Assembly: GCF_012911935.1 (NCBI RefSeq)
Contig: NZ_JAAXLA010000033.1
Coordinates: 1-64,000, forward strand
Reading direction: 5' to 3'
DNA length: 64,000 nt
Origin: Pseudonocardia acidicola
GTDB taxonomy: Bacteria > Actinomycetota > Actinomycetes > Mycobacteriales > Pseudonocardiaceae
This document shows positions 27,721-39,479 of this stretch, in pieces (within the stretch, counting starts at the first letter, position 1; every line of letters starts with the position of its first letter). A model generated the notes under the pieces. That model was given only the letters and a program-made list of their open reading frames with translations, was not told the DNA's origin and searched no databases. The translations under genes and the position numbers were made by a program.

Positions 27721-29243
27721 CAGAAGAAGCCCTGGGCGTTCTGCGAGTAGCTGACCAGCATGTTCTTCGTGTTCTGGTAGTGGTCCAGCATCATCTTGTG
27801 GTTCTCGCGCCCGACGCCGGACTGCTTGTAACCACCGAACGCCGCGTGCGCGGGGTACGCGTGGTAGTTGTTCACCCACACCCGGCCGGCCTGGATGTCA
27901 CGGCCCGCCCGGTAGGCGGTGTTGCCGTCACGGGACCAGACCGCCGCGCCGAGCCCGTACAGGGTGTCATTGGCGATCGTGATGGCGTCGTCGTAGTCGG
28001 AGAACCGGGTCACCGAGACGACCGGGCCGAAGATCTCCTCCTGGAAGATCCGCATCGCGTTGTTGCCCTCGAAGATCGTCGGCTGCACGTAGTAGCCGCC
28101 GGAGAGCTCACCGCCGAGGTCGGCGCGCCCGCCACCGGTGAGGATCTTGGCGCCCTCCTGCCGGCCGATGTCGATGTAGGACAGGATCTTCTCGAGCTGA
28201 TCGTTCGAGGCCTGAGCGCCGATCATGGTCTCGGTGTCGAGCGGGTGGCCCTGCTTGATCTGCTCGACGCGCTTGACGCACTGACCCAGGAAGTCGTCGT
28301 AGATCCCGCCCTGGATGAGCGCGCGCGACGGGCAGGTGCAGACCTCGCCCTGGTTGAGCGCGAACATCGCGAAGCCCTCGAGCGCCTTGTCGTGGAACGC
28401 GTCCTGCCGGTCGGCGACGTCGTCGAAGAAGACGTTGGGGCTCTTGCCACCCAGCTCCAGCGTCACCGGGATCAGGTTCTCGCTCGCGTACTGCATGATC
28501 AGCCGGCCGGTGGTGGTCTCACCGGTGAAGGCGATCTTGCGGATGCGCTTGTTCGAGGCGAGTGGCTTGCCGGCCTCGACCCCGAAGCCGTTGACGATGT
28601 TGACCACGCCCGGCGGCAGCAGGTCGGCGACCGTCTCCAGCAGCACGTGGATCGACGCCGGGGTCTGCTCGGCGGGCTTGAGCACGACCGCGTTGCCCGC
28701 GGCCAGTGCCGGAGCGAGCTTCCAGATCGCCATCAGGATCGGGAAGTTCCACGGGATGATCTGCCCGACCACGCCGAGCGGCTCGTGGAAGTGGTAGGCG
28801 ATCGTGTCCTTGTCGATCTCCGAGATGCCGCCCTCCTGCGCGCGGATCGCACCGGCGAAGTAGCGCAGGTGGTCGATCGCGAGCGGGATGTCGGCGGCGA
28901 GGGTCTCCCGGCAGGCCTTGCCGTTCTCCCAGCTCTCGGCGATGGCGATCTTCTCGAGGTTCGCCTCGATCCGATCGGCCATCTTGTTGAGGATGTTCGC
29001 GCGCTCGGTCACCGACGTCTTGCCCCACGCCGGCGCGGCGGCGTGCGCGGCGTCGAGGGCGGCCTCGACGTCCTCGGCCGTACCACGGGCGACCTCGGTG
29101 AAGGGCTGCCCGGTGACCGGGGTGGGGTTCTCGAAGTACTGGCCCTTCACCGGGGCCACGTAGTCACCGCCGATGAAGTGCTCGTAGCGGGGCTTGAACT
29201 GCACGACGCTGCCGGCCTCGCCGGGAGCCGCGTACTTCGCCAT
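27720..29243 (-). CDS. Aldehyde dehydrogenase (acetaldehyde/ExaC-type)
   Basis: A 507-residue NAD(P)-dependent aldehyde dehydrogenase. The NAD motif [10 protein letters not shown], the catalytic Glu in [12 protein letters not shown] and the nucleophile Cys in [13 protein letters not shown] are present, along with the C-terminal [17 protein letters not shown]. The form with C-T-C and a following DUF779 gene is typical of acetaldehyde/alcohol-oxidation ALDHs (ExaC/AldA type). The leader at 29244-29404 lies opposite the GAF regulator, probably its activator. Confidence 0.9.
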   Translation of the reverse strand: MAKYAAPGEAGSVVQFKPRYEHFIGGDYVAPVKGQYFENPTPVTGQPFTEVARGTAEDVEAALDAAHAAAPAWGKTSVTERANILNKMADRIEANLEKIAIAESWENGKACRETLAADIPLAIDHLRYFAGAIRAQEGGISEIDKDTIAYHFHEPLGVVGQIIPWNFPILMAIWKLAPALAAGNAVVLKPAEQTPASIHVLLETVADLLPPGVVNIVNGFGVEAGKPLASNKRIRKIAFTGETTTGRLIMQYASENLIPVTLELGGKSPNVFFDDVADRQDAFHDKALEGFAMFALNQGEVCTCPSRALIQGGIYDDFLGQCVKRVEQIKQGHPLDTETMIGAQASNDQLEKILSYIDIGRQEGAKILTGGGRADLGGELSGGYYVQPTIFEGNNAMRIFQEEIFGPVVSVTRFSDYDDAITIANDTLYGLGAAVWSRDGNTAYRAGRDIQAGRVWVNNYHAYPAHAAFGGYKQSGVGRENHKMMLDHYQNTKNMLVSYSQNAQGFF

Positions 29244-29404
29244 GTCGGTCCTTCCACGTCATTGGGATGAGGTGATCCCGGACACTAGGAAGACGGGGGT
29301 TGCAACCGGGTTGCACGCAGATGCACCATGATTCGATATGTAGAACCGAATTTGCGGATCCATCACGCCATCGCCGACGAAGCCGCAGCGTGTCTCGAGG
29401 AACC

Positions 29405-30880
29405 ATGACGAGGGCTCAGCCCCCCAGCGCGACCGCCGGGATCACCGATCCGGTGGCGCGCGCCCGACTGCTCGCCCAGGTGCGTGAGGCGGTACTGAAC
29501 GGGACCGAGGCACCGGCCGCCCCACGGCCGATCGTGTCCGACTCCTGGCAGCGCTCGCTCGCCGCACGGGTCGACCCCGACCACGGCGGCCCGGCCCACG
29601 TGTACGAGCCCGGCGAGATCGGCGGCATCCGGGAGGCCCACCCGTTGGCGCCGGTCGTACCGGTGCTCCGCGACACCCTCGTGGGCATCGCCGACGAGGC
29701 CATGCACATGATGATCGTGACCGACGCCCAGGGGCACATCCTGTGGCGCGAGGGCCAGCACGACGTGCTGCGCCGCGCCGAGCGCGTCGACCTCGTCGAG
29801 GGCACCCGCTGGACCGAGGACTCGATCGGCACGAACGCGATGGGTACCGCGCTGGCCGCGGACCGTGCCGTCCAGATCCACTCCGCCGAGCACCTCGTCC
29901 GCGCATACCACACCTGGACCTGTGCGGCCGCCCCGATCCACGATCCCGACACCGGTGAGGTGGTCGGCGCCGTCGACGTCACCGGCCCGCTGCGCACCTT
30001 CCACCCGGCGACGCTGGCCCTGGTCGTGGCCGCCGCCCGGCTCGCCGAGAACCACCTCGCCACGCGGCTGGCCGTCCGCGACGAACTGCTGCGGGCCCGT
30101 AACCTGCCGCACCTCGCGGGCCTGCGCGGCCGGCCCGGCGCGCTGCTCAGCCCCCGGGGACGTGTGCTGGCCGTGCAGCCACAGGGCTGGCTGCCCGACC
30201 GGGTTCTCCTGCCGCAGGCCGGTGACCGCATCTCCCTGGGCGAGCACGGTGAGGGCGTGCTCGAGCCGCTCGCGGAAGGCTACCTGCTGCGGCTGCACCG
30301 GCCGGGGGTACGGCGCCGCCCGACGCTCGCACTGCCGTTCCTGGGCACCGAACGGCCGACCGCGCGCCTCGACGGCCGCACGGTGCGGCTGAGCCTGCGG
30401 CACGCCGAACTGCTCGCCCTGCTCGCGCTGCACCCCGAGGGCCGCTCCGCCGACCAACTGGCCACCGACCTGTACGGCGACCACGGGAACCCCGTCACGG
30501 TGCGCGCGGAGATGCATCGACTGCGCGTCGCGCTCGACGCCGGGATGATCCGCACCCAGCCCTACCGGCTGCAGGCGAGCGTCGACGCCGACTTCCTGCA
30601 CGTCCGCGACGCGCTGACCGCGGGCCGTGTGCGCGAGGCCGCAGAGCTCTACCGGGGGCCGCTGCTGGCCACGTCCGAGGCCCCCGGCGTCCGCGACGAA
30701 CGCGAGCACCTCGCCGCCGCGGTCCGCCGTGCCGTATTGGGCCAGGGCGACGTCGCGGCGATGTGGGCCCTCGCCGGCACCCCCGGCGGCGCCGACGACC
30801 AGGAGCTCGTCGAACGCCTGCTCCGGCTGCTCCCACGCACCGACCCCCGCCACGCCGTGCTCACCGCCCGAACCCCCTGA
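29405..30880 (+). CDS. GAF-domain transcriptional regulator (AcoR-like sensor with winged helix)
   Basis: A 491-residue regulator. Residues ~20-210 form the N-terminal sensor region seen in acetoin/aldehyde-responsive AcoR proteins (IVSDSWQRSLAARVDPD; GTRWTEDSIGTNAMGTAL; VVGAVDVTGPL). No sigma-54 AAA+ domain follows; instead there is a winged-helix/bacterial-activator-like C-terminal region (LRHAELLALLALHPEGRSAD; VTVRAEMHRLRVAL). The ATG at 29405 has GAGGAA upstream. It is divergent from the aldehyde dehydrogenase gene and very probably controls it. Confidence 0.82.
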   Translation: MTRAQPPSATAGITDPVARARLLAQVREAVLNGTEAPAAPRPIVSDSWQRSLAARVDPDHGGPAHVYEPGEIGGIREAHPLAPVVPVLRDTLVGIADEAMHMMIVTDAQGHILWREGQHDVLRRAERVDLVEGTRWTEDSIGTNAMGTALAADRAVQIHSAEHLVRAYHTWTCAAAPIHDPDTGEVVGAVDVTGPLRTFHPATLALVVAAARLAENHLATRLAVRDELLRARNLPHLAGLRGRPGALLSPRGRVLAVQPQGWLPDRVLLPQAGDRISLGEHGEGVLEPLAEGYLLRLHRPGVRRRPTLALPFLGTERPTARLDGRTVRLSLRHAELLALLALHPEGRSADQLATDLYGDHGNPVTVRAEMHRLRVALDAGMIRTQPYRLQASVDADFLHVRDALTAGRVREAAELYRGPLLATSEAPGVRDEREHLAAAVRRAVLGQGDVAAMWALAGTPGGADDQELVERLLRLLPRTDPRHAVLTARTP

Positions 30881-30882
30881 CC

Positions 30883-30940
30883 CGCGAGTCGGCACTTTCG
30901 GTACCGCGAGTCGGCACCTTTCGTTGCGCGAATCGCGGTA
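30883..30940. repeat. 22-bp-period tandem repeat, copy A
   Basis: Two good units, CGCGAGTCGGCACTTTCG at 30883 and CGCGAGTCGGCACCTTTCG at 30905, begin exactly 22 bases apart; a decayed third (CGCGAATCGCGGTA) begins another 22 bases on at 30927. The array lies between the convergent GAF-regulator and YihY genes. The same unit with the same period occurs inverted at 44368-44429. Confidence 0.8.
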
Positions 30941-30958
30941 CCGCCGCGCGCGTCGCGG

Positions 30959-31960
30959 TCAGCGCGCCGGCGAGGCGGGGTGTTCGTCGAGCCGGTCGGG
31001 GATGCCGTCGTCGTCGCTGTCGGGCAGCCGGGGGTCGGAGAGCCCCCCCCGTACCGCCTCCAGCTGGGCCGCCAGCGCGAACCCGGCCAGCAGCGCGATG
31101 CCGGTGACATTGGCCCACAGCAGCAGCGCCATGACGGCCGTCAGCGGACCGTACGTCTCGCCGAATCCGGCCGCCAGGGCGACGTACAGCGCCAGCAGGC
31201 CGGACCCGGCGAGCCACGCCAGGACGGTCACGACACCGCCGACGGCCAGCCAGCTCGACCCGGGCTGGCGGCGGCGCGGCGCGAACCGCAGCAGCGCCGT
31301 CACGGCAACGACCAGCGCCACCAGGCCGCAGGGCCAGCGCAGCACGTCCCAGAGCTCCTCCGCCGTGTCACCCCAGCGGTAGACCTGCTCCATCGCCTCG
31401 CCGAAGGGCTCCCCGGCGACGATCAGGAGCAGGCCGATCGTCATCGACACGCCTGCGGTGGCCGTCAGCAGGGCGGCGCGGCCGTACTTGCGCAGCGCGG
31501 GCCGGTCGCGCTCCGTGCCGTAGATCCGGTTGGCACCGCGCTCCAGCTGAGCGAACGCCGACGTGGCCGCGGCGAATGCGGTGACCAGCCCCAGCACGAC
31601 GACGACCTCGGCCCGCTCGCTGCCCTCGTCACCGGTGTTACCGATCGCCTGCTGGACCAGGGCATCGCTGCTCCCCGGCGAGATCGCCACCACCGTACGT
31701 GCGATGACCTCGGCGAACGACTCCACGCCGACCGCCGTCGCGAGTCCGGCCCCCGCGATGACGAGCGGTACCGCGGCGAGCGCGAGCTGCAGGGCGAACG
31801 CCCGGGCGTGGCTGAACCCGTCGCCGTAGCGCAACCGCACGAATCCCGTGGCCAGCAGGTGCCACAGGCCGAAGCGGCACACGGTGTGCCAGGCGTCGTC
31901 GGCGGACAGCTCGGCGCCGGTCATGCGCCGGGTCTCCGGGACGGCGCGGACCGAACTCAT
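30959..31960 (-). CDS. YihY/BrkB-family membrane protein
   Basis: A 333-residue inner-membrane protein of the YihY (BrkB, UPF0761) family with about six hydrophobic segments. The conserved early segment DGFSHARAFALQLALAAVP and the LERGANRIYG stretch support the family. The C-terminus is acidic and hydrophilic (LPDSDDDGIPDRLDEHP), resembling a calcium-binding repeat. Function is not established; a name as RNase BN is historical and wrong. The start at 31960 is one of two in-frame ATGs (the other at 31924). Confidence 0.8.
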   Translation of the reverse strand: MSSVRAVPETRRMTGAELSADDAWHTVCRFGLWHLLATGFVRLRYGDGFSHARAFALQLALAAVPLVIAGAGLATAVGVESFAEVIARTVVAISPGSSDALVQQAIGNTGDEGSERAEVVVVLGLVTAFAAATSAFAQLERGANRIYGTERDRPALRKYGRAALLTATAGVSMTIGLLLIVAGEPFGEAMEQVYRWGDTAEELWDVLRWPCGLVALVVAVTALLRFAPRRRQPGSSWLAVGGVVTVLAWLAGSGLLALYVALAAGFGETYGPLTAVMALLLWANVTGIALLAGFALAAQLEAVRGGLSDPRLPDSDDDGIPDRLDEHPASPAR

Positions 31961-31998
31961 GGCGGCAACGGTAGGCCGGGAGAGCCGCCAGACGCCGG

Positions 31999-32033
31999 AA
32001 GGCCGGCCCGGACACATGGTCCGGACCGGCCTT
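31999..32033 (-). terminator. Likely clpC terminator
   Basis: An inverted repeat AAGGCCGG...CCGGCCTT with an inner CCGGAC/GTCCGG stem and one-base mismatches lies just beyond the clpC stop (32064) on the leftward strand, before the YihY gene. No T tract is present. Confidence 0.6.
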
Positions 32034-32063
32034 CGGTACTGCGGTCTAGCTGGACGTGCTCAC

Positions 32064-34610
<2,547 letters not shown>

Positions 34611-34835
34611 TCGCACTCCTTGCCTGCTGCGCCCACACATGCGGCGCGCGCTGCACCGCGGACGCCCCATACCACTGTATCGGGCGGACGGCTCCTACCG
34701 CCTCCAGCGCGCGCCTGGCGCACCCGCTCGAGCACAACGCGGTCCCATCCTGTGGGATTCCCGGCAGGTGAACGGGCGGCGTCATCGAGCTGTGAGGACG
34801 ATCTCAGATCCAGTGCCCGCCCCCGCCGCCGGGCC

Positions 34836-35648
34836 TCAGCGGGCCGCGGCCGCCCGCTGCTCGGCGTCGCGTTCGGCCGCCTTGTCGACCCGGAAGCCAT
34901 CCTCGTCGCGGCCGCGCCGCCAGTACCCGGAGATCGACAACTGCTCCCGCGGCACACCGCGCTCGTCGAGCAGGTGCCGGCGCAGGTCTCTGACCTCCCC
35001 GGCCTCGCCGTGCACGAACGCATGCACCCGGCCCGCCGGGAACTCCAGGGCCCGCACGGCATCGACCAGACCCGGGCCGCCGTCGGCGCGGTACAGCCAG
35101 GTGATCCGCGCGCCGGCCGGGGACGACAGGTCCTGCCGCTCGGCGGCGTCCTCGACCTCGATCAGCGCGTACGCCGGGACGCCGGCGGGGAGCCGCTCGA
35201 GTGCGGCGCCGATCGCCGGAAGCGCGGCCTCGTCGCCGATCAGCAGGTGCCAGTCGGCGTCGCGGCGCGGCGCGTAGGCCCCGCCGGGGCCGAGCAGGCG
35301 CAGCCGGTCACCGGGACGGGCGGCCGCCGCCCACGGGCCCGCCAGCCCGGAGTCGCCGTGATGGACGAAGTCGATCGTCAGTTCGCCGGCGGCCGGGTCG
35401 AAGGCACGCACGGTATAGGTGCGGGTAGCCGGCCACTGGTCACGAGGCAGATCGCGCCGGACCGCGTCGAGATCGAGCGGCTCCGGATAGTCCACACCGG
35501 GCTGCGGGAAGACGAGTTTGACGTACCGATCCGTGTAAGGCGTGTCCGGGAATTCGGCGAGATCCGCGCCCCCGGCCACGACCCGGATCATGTGCGGGCT
35601 CACACGCTCGGTGCGCAGCACCTCGAGGCTCGTGAGTGTGCGGGCCAT
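34836..35648 (-). CDS. Siderophore-interacting protein (ferric-siderophore reductase)
   Basis: A 270-residue flavoprotein of the SIP/ViuB family, which reduces ferric siderophores to release iron. The FAD motif RTYTVRAFD is near residue 75, followed by FVHHGDSGLAGPWA and the NAD(P)H-like domain (LLIGDEAALPAIGAALE), ending in the typical ISGYWRRGRDEDGFR. No siderophore genes are near. It is inserted between clpC and lsr2, which are adjacent in M. tuberculosis. With mhuD it is the second iron-acquisition-related enzyme in the window. Confidence 0.88.
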   Translation of the reverse strand: MARTLTSLEVLRTERVSPHMIRVVAGGADLAEFPDTPYTDRYVKLVFPQPGVDYPEPLDLDAVRRDLPRDQWPATRTYTVRAFDPAAGELTIDFVHHGDSGLAGPWAAAARPGDRLRLLGPGGAYAPRRDADWHLLIGDEAALPAIGAALERLPAGVPAYALIEVEDAAERQDLSSPAGARITWLYRADGGPGLVDAVRALEFPAGRVHAFVHGEAGEVRDLRRHLLDERGVPREQLSISGYWRRGRDEDGFRVDKAAERDAEQRAAAAR

Positions 35649-35729
35649 CGATCCTCCCCCATCGGCGACGGGCGGCGCCGCGGAGCCGGCCCGGCTGTCG
35701 CGGCCAGGCTATCCCCGTTGCGAAAAGGA

Positions 35730-35765
35730 CGACGGGGCCGACCGGATATCCGGTCGGCCCCGTCG
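35730..35765. terminator. Perfect 36-base palindromic terminator
   Basis: A perfect inverted repeat centred on GGATATCC lies between the lsr2 gene (ends 35829, leftward) and the start of the siderophore-interacting protein gene. It is a plausible lsr2 terminator. The stem is almost entirely GC apart from the centre. Confidence 0.7.
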
Positions 35766-35828
35766 GCACCACTGGAGTGCCGATGTCAGCGCCGATGTCA
35801 CCGGCACCTCGGCACTGCCACGCAGGCG

Positions 35829-36176
35829 TCAGTTCTCCTGGTGGTAGGCCTCGAGCACGTCGGCCGGGATCCGGCCGCGGTCGGAAACCTTCATCCCGCG
35901 CTTGCGGGCCCAGTCACGAATGGCCTGGTTCTGCTCACGGTCGATCGACGGGCGACGGCTCCCGCCGCCGGAAGCACCGCCGCCCGAACCCCGGCGCCGG
36001 CCGGCGGAACGACGCGCGGCGGCCACATAGGCGGCCAACGCGTCACGAAGCCTTCCGGCATTGTCCGTCGACAGGTCGATCTCGTAGTTCTTGCCGTCGA
36101 TCCCGAACTCGACGGTCTCGTCAGCCGCCTCGCCGCTCAGGTCGTCGATGAGTCTGATCTCACGGATCTGCGCCAC
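35829..36176 (-). CDS. lsr2: Lsr2 nucleoid-associated silencer
   Basis: Lsr2 is the actinobacterial H-NS analogue: it bridges AT-rich DNA and silences acquired genes. The 115-residue protein has the dimerisation domain [22 protein letters not shown]...YEIDLS, a Gly/Ser-rich linker, and a C-terminal DNA-binding domain with [19 protein letters not shown] including the minor-groove RGR. GTG at 36176 is chosen, with GGAGGG eight bases upstream; reading from an earlier ATG (36215) adds 13 residues foreign to the family. It lies between lysS and clpC as in M. tuberculosis. Confidence 0.95.
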   Translation of the reverse strand: MAQIREIRLIDDLSGEAADETVEFGIDGKNYEIDLSTDNAGRLRDALAAYVAAARRSAGRRRGSGGGASGGGSRRPSIDREQNQAIRDWARKRGMKVSDRGRIPADVLEAYHQEN

Positions 36177-36223
36177 CGCCGCAGCCCTCCATGCATAATC
36201 GTTGGGTAATGTCATGCGGCGAT

Positions 36224-36257
36224 GCCGCTAAATGCAGCCTATCTGCATTACAGCGGC
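36224..36257 (-). promoter_or_regulatory. Hairpin in the lysS-lsr2 intergenic region
   Basis: A two-part inverted repeat: GCCGCT pairs with AGCGGC and AATGCAG with CTGCATT, separated by a 1x2 internal loop, with a five-base apex CCTAT. It lies between the lysS stop (36325) and the lsr2 start (36176) on the leftward strand. It could end lysS transcription, form part of the lsr2 leader, or be an operator. There is no T tract. Confidence 0.5.
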
Positions 36258-36324
36258 ACTGTCGAGTCGGCCCCGCCCGAAGCGCCCTCAGAACGGCGAA
36301 ATCAGCAGGGAAGTGCGGCGGGTC

Positions 36325-37824
36325 TCACTCCGGCCGGACCAGCGGGAACAGAATGGTCTCGCGGATCCCCGACCCGGTCAGGGTCATGAGCAGCCGGTCG
36401 ATACCCATTCCCATGCCACCGGTCGGCGGCATTCCGTACTCCATCGCCCGCAGGAAGTCCTCGTCGAGCTGCATCGCCTCGATGTCACCGGCCGCGGCGA
36501 GCAGCGATTGCGCGTGCAGCCGCTCGCGCTGCTCGACGGGGTCGACCAGCTCGGAGTAGGCGGTGGCCAGCTCCGTACCGAAGACGATGAGATCCCACGC
36601 CTCGGCCAGCCGCGGGTCGTCCCTGTGCTGGCGGGTCAGCGGACGCACCTCGACCGGGTAGTCCCGAACGAACGTCGGCTCGATCAACGTATGCTCGACC
36701 AGCTTCTCGAACAGTTCGAGCACGATCTCGCCGGCCGACCAGGAATCCTTCAGCTCGACCTCGTGCTTCGCCGCCAACTTTCGGAGCGTTTCGACCGAAG
36801 TGTCCACGGTCACATCCTGTTCGACCGCTTCCGACACAGCCTGGTGCAGGGTGACGGAACGCCAAGTCCCGCCCAGGTCGTGTTCGGACCCGTCCGCGTG
36901 ACGAACGACCGTGGAACCGAAGACGGCCCGCGCGCTTTCGAGCACCAACTCCCGGGTGAGCTCAGCCATGTCGTCGTAGGTCGCGTAGGCCTGGTAGGCC
37001 TCCAGCATCGCGAACTCAGGCGAATGGGTCGAATCAATGCCCTCGTTCCGGAACACCCGGTTGAGTTCGAAGACGCGGTCGATGCCGCCCACGACGGACC
37101 GCTTCAGGAACAGTTCCGGCGCGATCCGCAGGTAGAGGTCGGTATCGAGTGCATTTGCGTGGGTCACGAACGGTCGGGCGGTCGCGCCGCCGTGCAGCAG
37201 CTGGAGCATCGGCGTCTCGACCTCGATGAATCCGCGCCGCTCGAAAGCCGAGCGCAGGGTGCGCAGGACGGTCGATCGGGCGCGCACCATCTCGCGGGCC
37301 TGCGGGCGCATGATCAGGTCGACGTAGCGCTGCCGGACGCGGGTCTCCTCGGACAGCTCGCGGTGGGCCACCGGCAGCGGCCGCACCGCCTTCGACACCA
37401 TCGACCAGCTGCCGGCCGACACGGACAGCTCGCCGCGCCGGGAGGTGATCACCTCGCCCTTCACGAGCACGTGGTCACCGAGGTCGACCATCGACTTCCA
37501 GCGGGCCAGCTCCTCCTCGCCCACGTTGGCCAGGCTCAGCATCGCCTGCAGCTCGGTTCCGTCACCCTCACGCAGGGTGGCGAAGCAGAGCTTGCCGGTG
37601 TTCCGCTGGAAGATCACCCGGCCCGTGACGGCGACCTGGTCGCCGGTGGCGGTGTCCGGCGGGAGATCGGGGTGCGCCTCCCGGACCTGGCGCAGGGTGT
37701 GCGTGCGCGGGACCTCGACCGGGTACGGATCCGTCCCGGCGGCCAGCATTTCCTCACGCTTCGCGCGACGCACCCGGATCTGCTCAGGCAGGTCGTCGTC
37801 GAGCGGGCGCGGCGGTGTAGTCAC
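36325..37824 (-). CDS. lysS: Lysyl-tRNA synthetase (class II)
   Basis: LysS charges tRNA-Lys. The protein is 499 residues: an N-terminal OB-fold domain ([22 protein letters not shown]) followed by the class II core with motif 1 around [12 protein letters not shown], motif 2 [14 protein letters not shown] and motif 3 [14 protein letters not shown] at 37824 is chosen because it gives the normal length; an upstream in-frame ATG adds ~34 unrelated residues. Gene order coaX-lysS-lsr2-clpC follows M. tuberculosis, with a methyltransferase gene intruding between lysS and coaX. Confidence 0.95.
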   Translation of the reverse strand: MTTPPRPLDDDLPEQIRVRRAKREEMLAAGTDPYPVEVPRTHTLRQVREAHPDLPPDTATGDQVAVTGRVIFQRNTGKLCFATLREGDGTELQAMLSLANVGEEELARWKSMVDLGDHVLVKGEVITSRRGELSVSAGSWSMVSKAVRPLPVAHRELSEETRVRQRYVDLIMRPQAREMVRARSTVLRTLRSAFERRGFIEVETPMLQLLHGGATARPFVTHANALDTDLYLRIAPELFLKRSVVGGIDRVFELNRVFRNEGIDSTHSPEFAMLEAYQAYATYDDMAELTRELVLESARAVFGSTVVRHADGSEHDLGGTWRSVTLHQAVSEAVEQDVTVDTSVETLRKLAAKHEVELKDSWSAGEIVLELFEKLVEHTLIEPTFVRDYPVEVRPLTRQHRDDPRLAEAWDLIVFGTELATAYSELVDPVEQRERLHAQSLLAAAGDIEAMQLDEDFLRAMEYGMPPTGGMGMGIDRLLMTLTGSGIRETILFPLVRPE

Positions 37825-37915
37825 GCTGAGCAAGATTAGCGAGGCCGCTGCGGCCGCCGACCGGCGGGACGCGTTGATGCAGGCGCATTCCGGCCCGCGG
37901 ACGTACGGTCTGCCC

Positions 37916-38694
37916 ATGTCCGACATTCCCGACCCGGATCGGCGGGCCCGGTCCTTCGGCGCCGTCGCCGCGGCGTACGCCGCGCATCGCCCCGGCTACC
38001 CCGACGCGGCGATCGACTGGGCTCTCGACCCGCTGGCCGGCCGGGCCGCGCCGCAGCTGCTCGACCTGGGTGCCGGCACCGGGAAGCTGACCGCGTCGCT
38101 GGTGGCCCGGCCCGGCACCACGGTCGTCGCCGTGGAGCCGGACGCGGAGATGCTCGCCCGGCTGCGGATCGAGGTGCCCGGCGCCACCGTGCTGGAAGGC
38201 AGCGCGGAGACGATCCCGCTGCCGAACGCCTCCGTCGACGCGGTGCTGTGCGGGCAGTCCTTCCACTGGTTCGACGAGGCTCGCGCGATGCCTGAGATCG
38301 CCCGCGTGCTGCGCCCCGGCGGCGTGCTCGCCGCGCTGTGGAACGCCGACGACAGCGACGTCGACTGGGTGGCCGGCTATCACGAGGTCGCGTCCCGGGA
38401 CCTCCGGTGCCCGGGGTGCCGCGCGGCGGGGACCGCCCGGAGCTGCCCGCACACCCGGCCTTCGGCCCCGGCGAGCGCGCCGCGTTCGGTCACGGGATGC
38501 GGCTCACCGTCGACCGGCTGATCGACATGCTGGGCACGCACTCGTGGGCGCTGGTCAGCGAGCCCGCCGAGCGGGACGCGGCCTACGCCCGGATCCGGGC
38601 CTACCTGGCCACCCGGCCGGAGACCTGGGACTCACCGGACGGGATGTTCGAGCTGCCGCTGGTGACGACGGTGCTGCGCGCGTTGCGCAGGTAG
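37916..38694 (+). pseudogene. Class I SAM-dependent methyltransferase, frameshifted
   Basis: A methyltransferase-11-type gene starting at ATG 37916. The SAM loop LLDLGAGTGKLTASL, the acidic ribose-binding residue in VVAVEPDAEML, FHWFDEARAM and a VLRPGGVLA strand are intact. After the GYHEVASR segment the frame is lost near the GGG at 38397-38399; adding one base there would restore a continuous product ending in the 38338-38694 frame (FGPGERAAFGHGM...TTVLRALRR). It is therefore a one-base-deletion pseudogene, a sequencing error, or a -1 frameshift site. Its last 94 bases overlap the opposing coaX 3' end. Confidence 0.75.
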
Positions 38695-39464
38695 GCCAGT
38701 CGCAGCCCGAGCAGCGTCAGGTCGGGCACGAACTCGGTGATGGTCTCCGACTCGCCCTCCATCAACGGGGCGAGCCCGCCGGTCGCGAGCACGGTGACCG
38801 GCCCCGCCTTGGGGCCCAGCTCGTCGAGGATCCGGTGCACCAGGCCGTCGACCTGCCCGGCGAAGCCGTAGAGGACGCCGGACTGCAGGCACTCGACGGT
38901 GTTCTTGCCGATCACCGAGCGCGGCCGCACCAGCTCCACCGTGCGCAGCGCCGCGGCCCGGGTGGCCAGCGCGTCGAGGGAGATCTCGATGCCCGGGGCC
39001 AGTGCGCCGCCGATGAACTCACCGCGCGCGGAGACCACGTCGATGTTCGTCGAGGTGCCGAAGTCGACGACGATGCACGCGGTGCCGTACAGCCGGTGCG
39101 CGGCGAGGGTGTTGACCACCCGGTCGGCACCCACCTCGCGGGGGTTGTCGACGAGCAGCGGCACGCCGGTCCGCACGCCCGGCCCGACCACCACCGTGGT
39201 CATCCGGGCGTTGCGCCGGTCGAGCATCAGCCGCAGCTCGCGCAGCAGCGACGGCACCGTGGACAACGCGGCGATGCCGGTGACGTGCGCCGCGTACTCG
39301 CCGAGCAGGCCGCGGATCGCCACCTCCAGCTCGTCGGCGGTCATCCGCGGGTCGGTGCGCATCCGCCAGTCCCGGACCAGTTCGGGACGCACCAGCTCCT
39401 CGGGGGCTTCGGGGTAGAGCCCCAGGGCGATCTGGGTGTTCCCGACGTCGATGCAGAGCAGCAC
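38601..39464 (-). CDS. coaX: Type III pantothenate kinase
   Basis: CoaX phosphorylates pantothenate, the first step of coenzyme A synthesis. The 287-residue protein has the ASKHA-type motifs MLLCIDVGNTQ (phosphate 1), VVDFGTSTNIDVV (phosphate 2) and TGGLAPLM (adenosine). The conserved part ends near LLGLRLAYLRN; the last ~30 residues (TVVTSGSSNIPSGESQVSG) run antisense through the methyltransferase 3' end and look like an extension. It is followed on the same strand by nothing of the operon, and panD is 15 bases upstream. Confidence 0.9.
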   Translation of the reverse strand: MLLCIDVGNTQIALGLYPEAPEELVRPELVRDWRMRTDPRMTADELEVAIRGLLGEYAAHVTGIAALSTVPSLLRELRLMLDRRNARMTTVVVGPGVRTGVPLLVDNPREVGADRVVNTLAAHRLYGTACIVVDFGTSTNIDVVSARGEFIGGALAPGIEISLDALATRAAALRTVELVRPRSVIGKNTVECLQSGVLYGFAGQVDGLVHRILDELGPKAGPVTVLATGGLAPLMEGESETITEFVPDLTLLGLRLAYLRNARSTVVTSGSSNIPSGESQVSGRVAR

Positions 39465-39479
39465 GGTCGGGCCCCGTTC

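Noticed and set aside
36177-36215. Longer Lsr2 N-terminus starting at ATG 36215
   Set aside because: It adds 13 residues that do not belong to the Lsr2 family, while GTG 36176 has a strong GGAGGG upstream.
37825-37926. Extended LysS N-terminus beyond GTG 37824
   Set aside because: The extra residues (Ala/Ser/Arg-rich) are foreign to LysS and lack a ribosome binding site.
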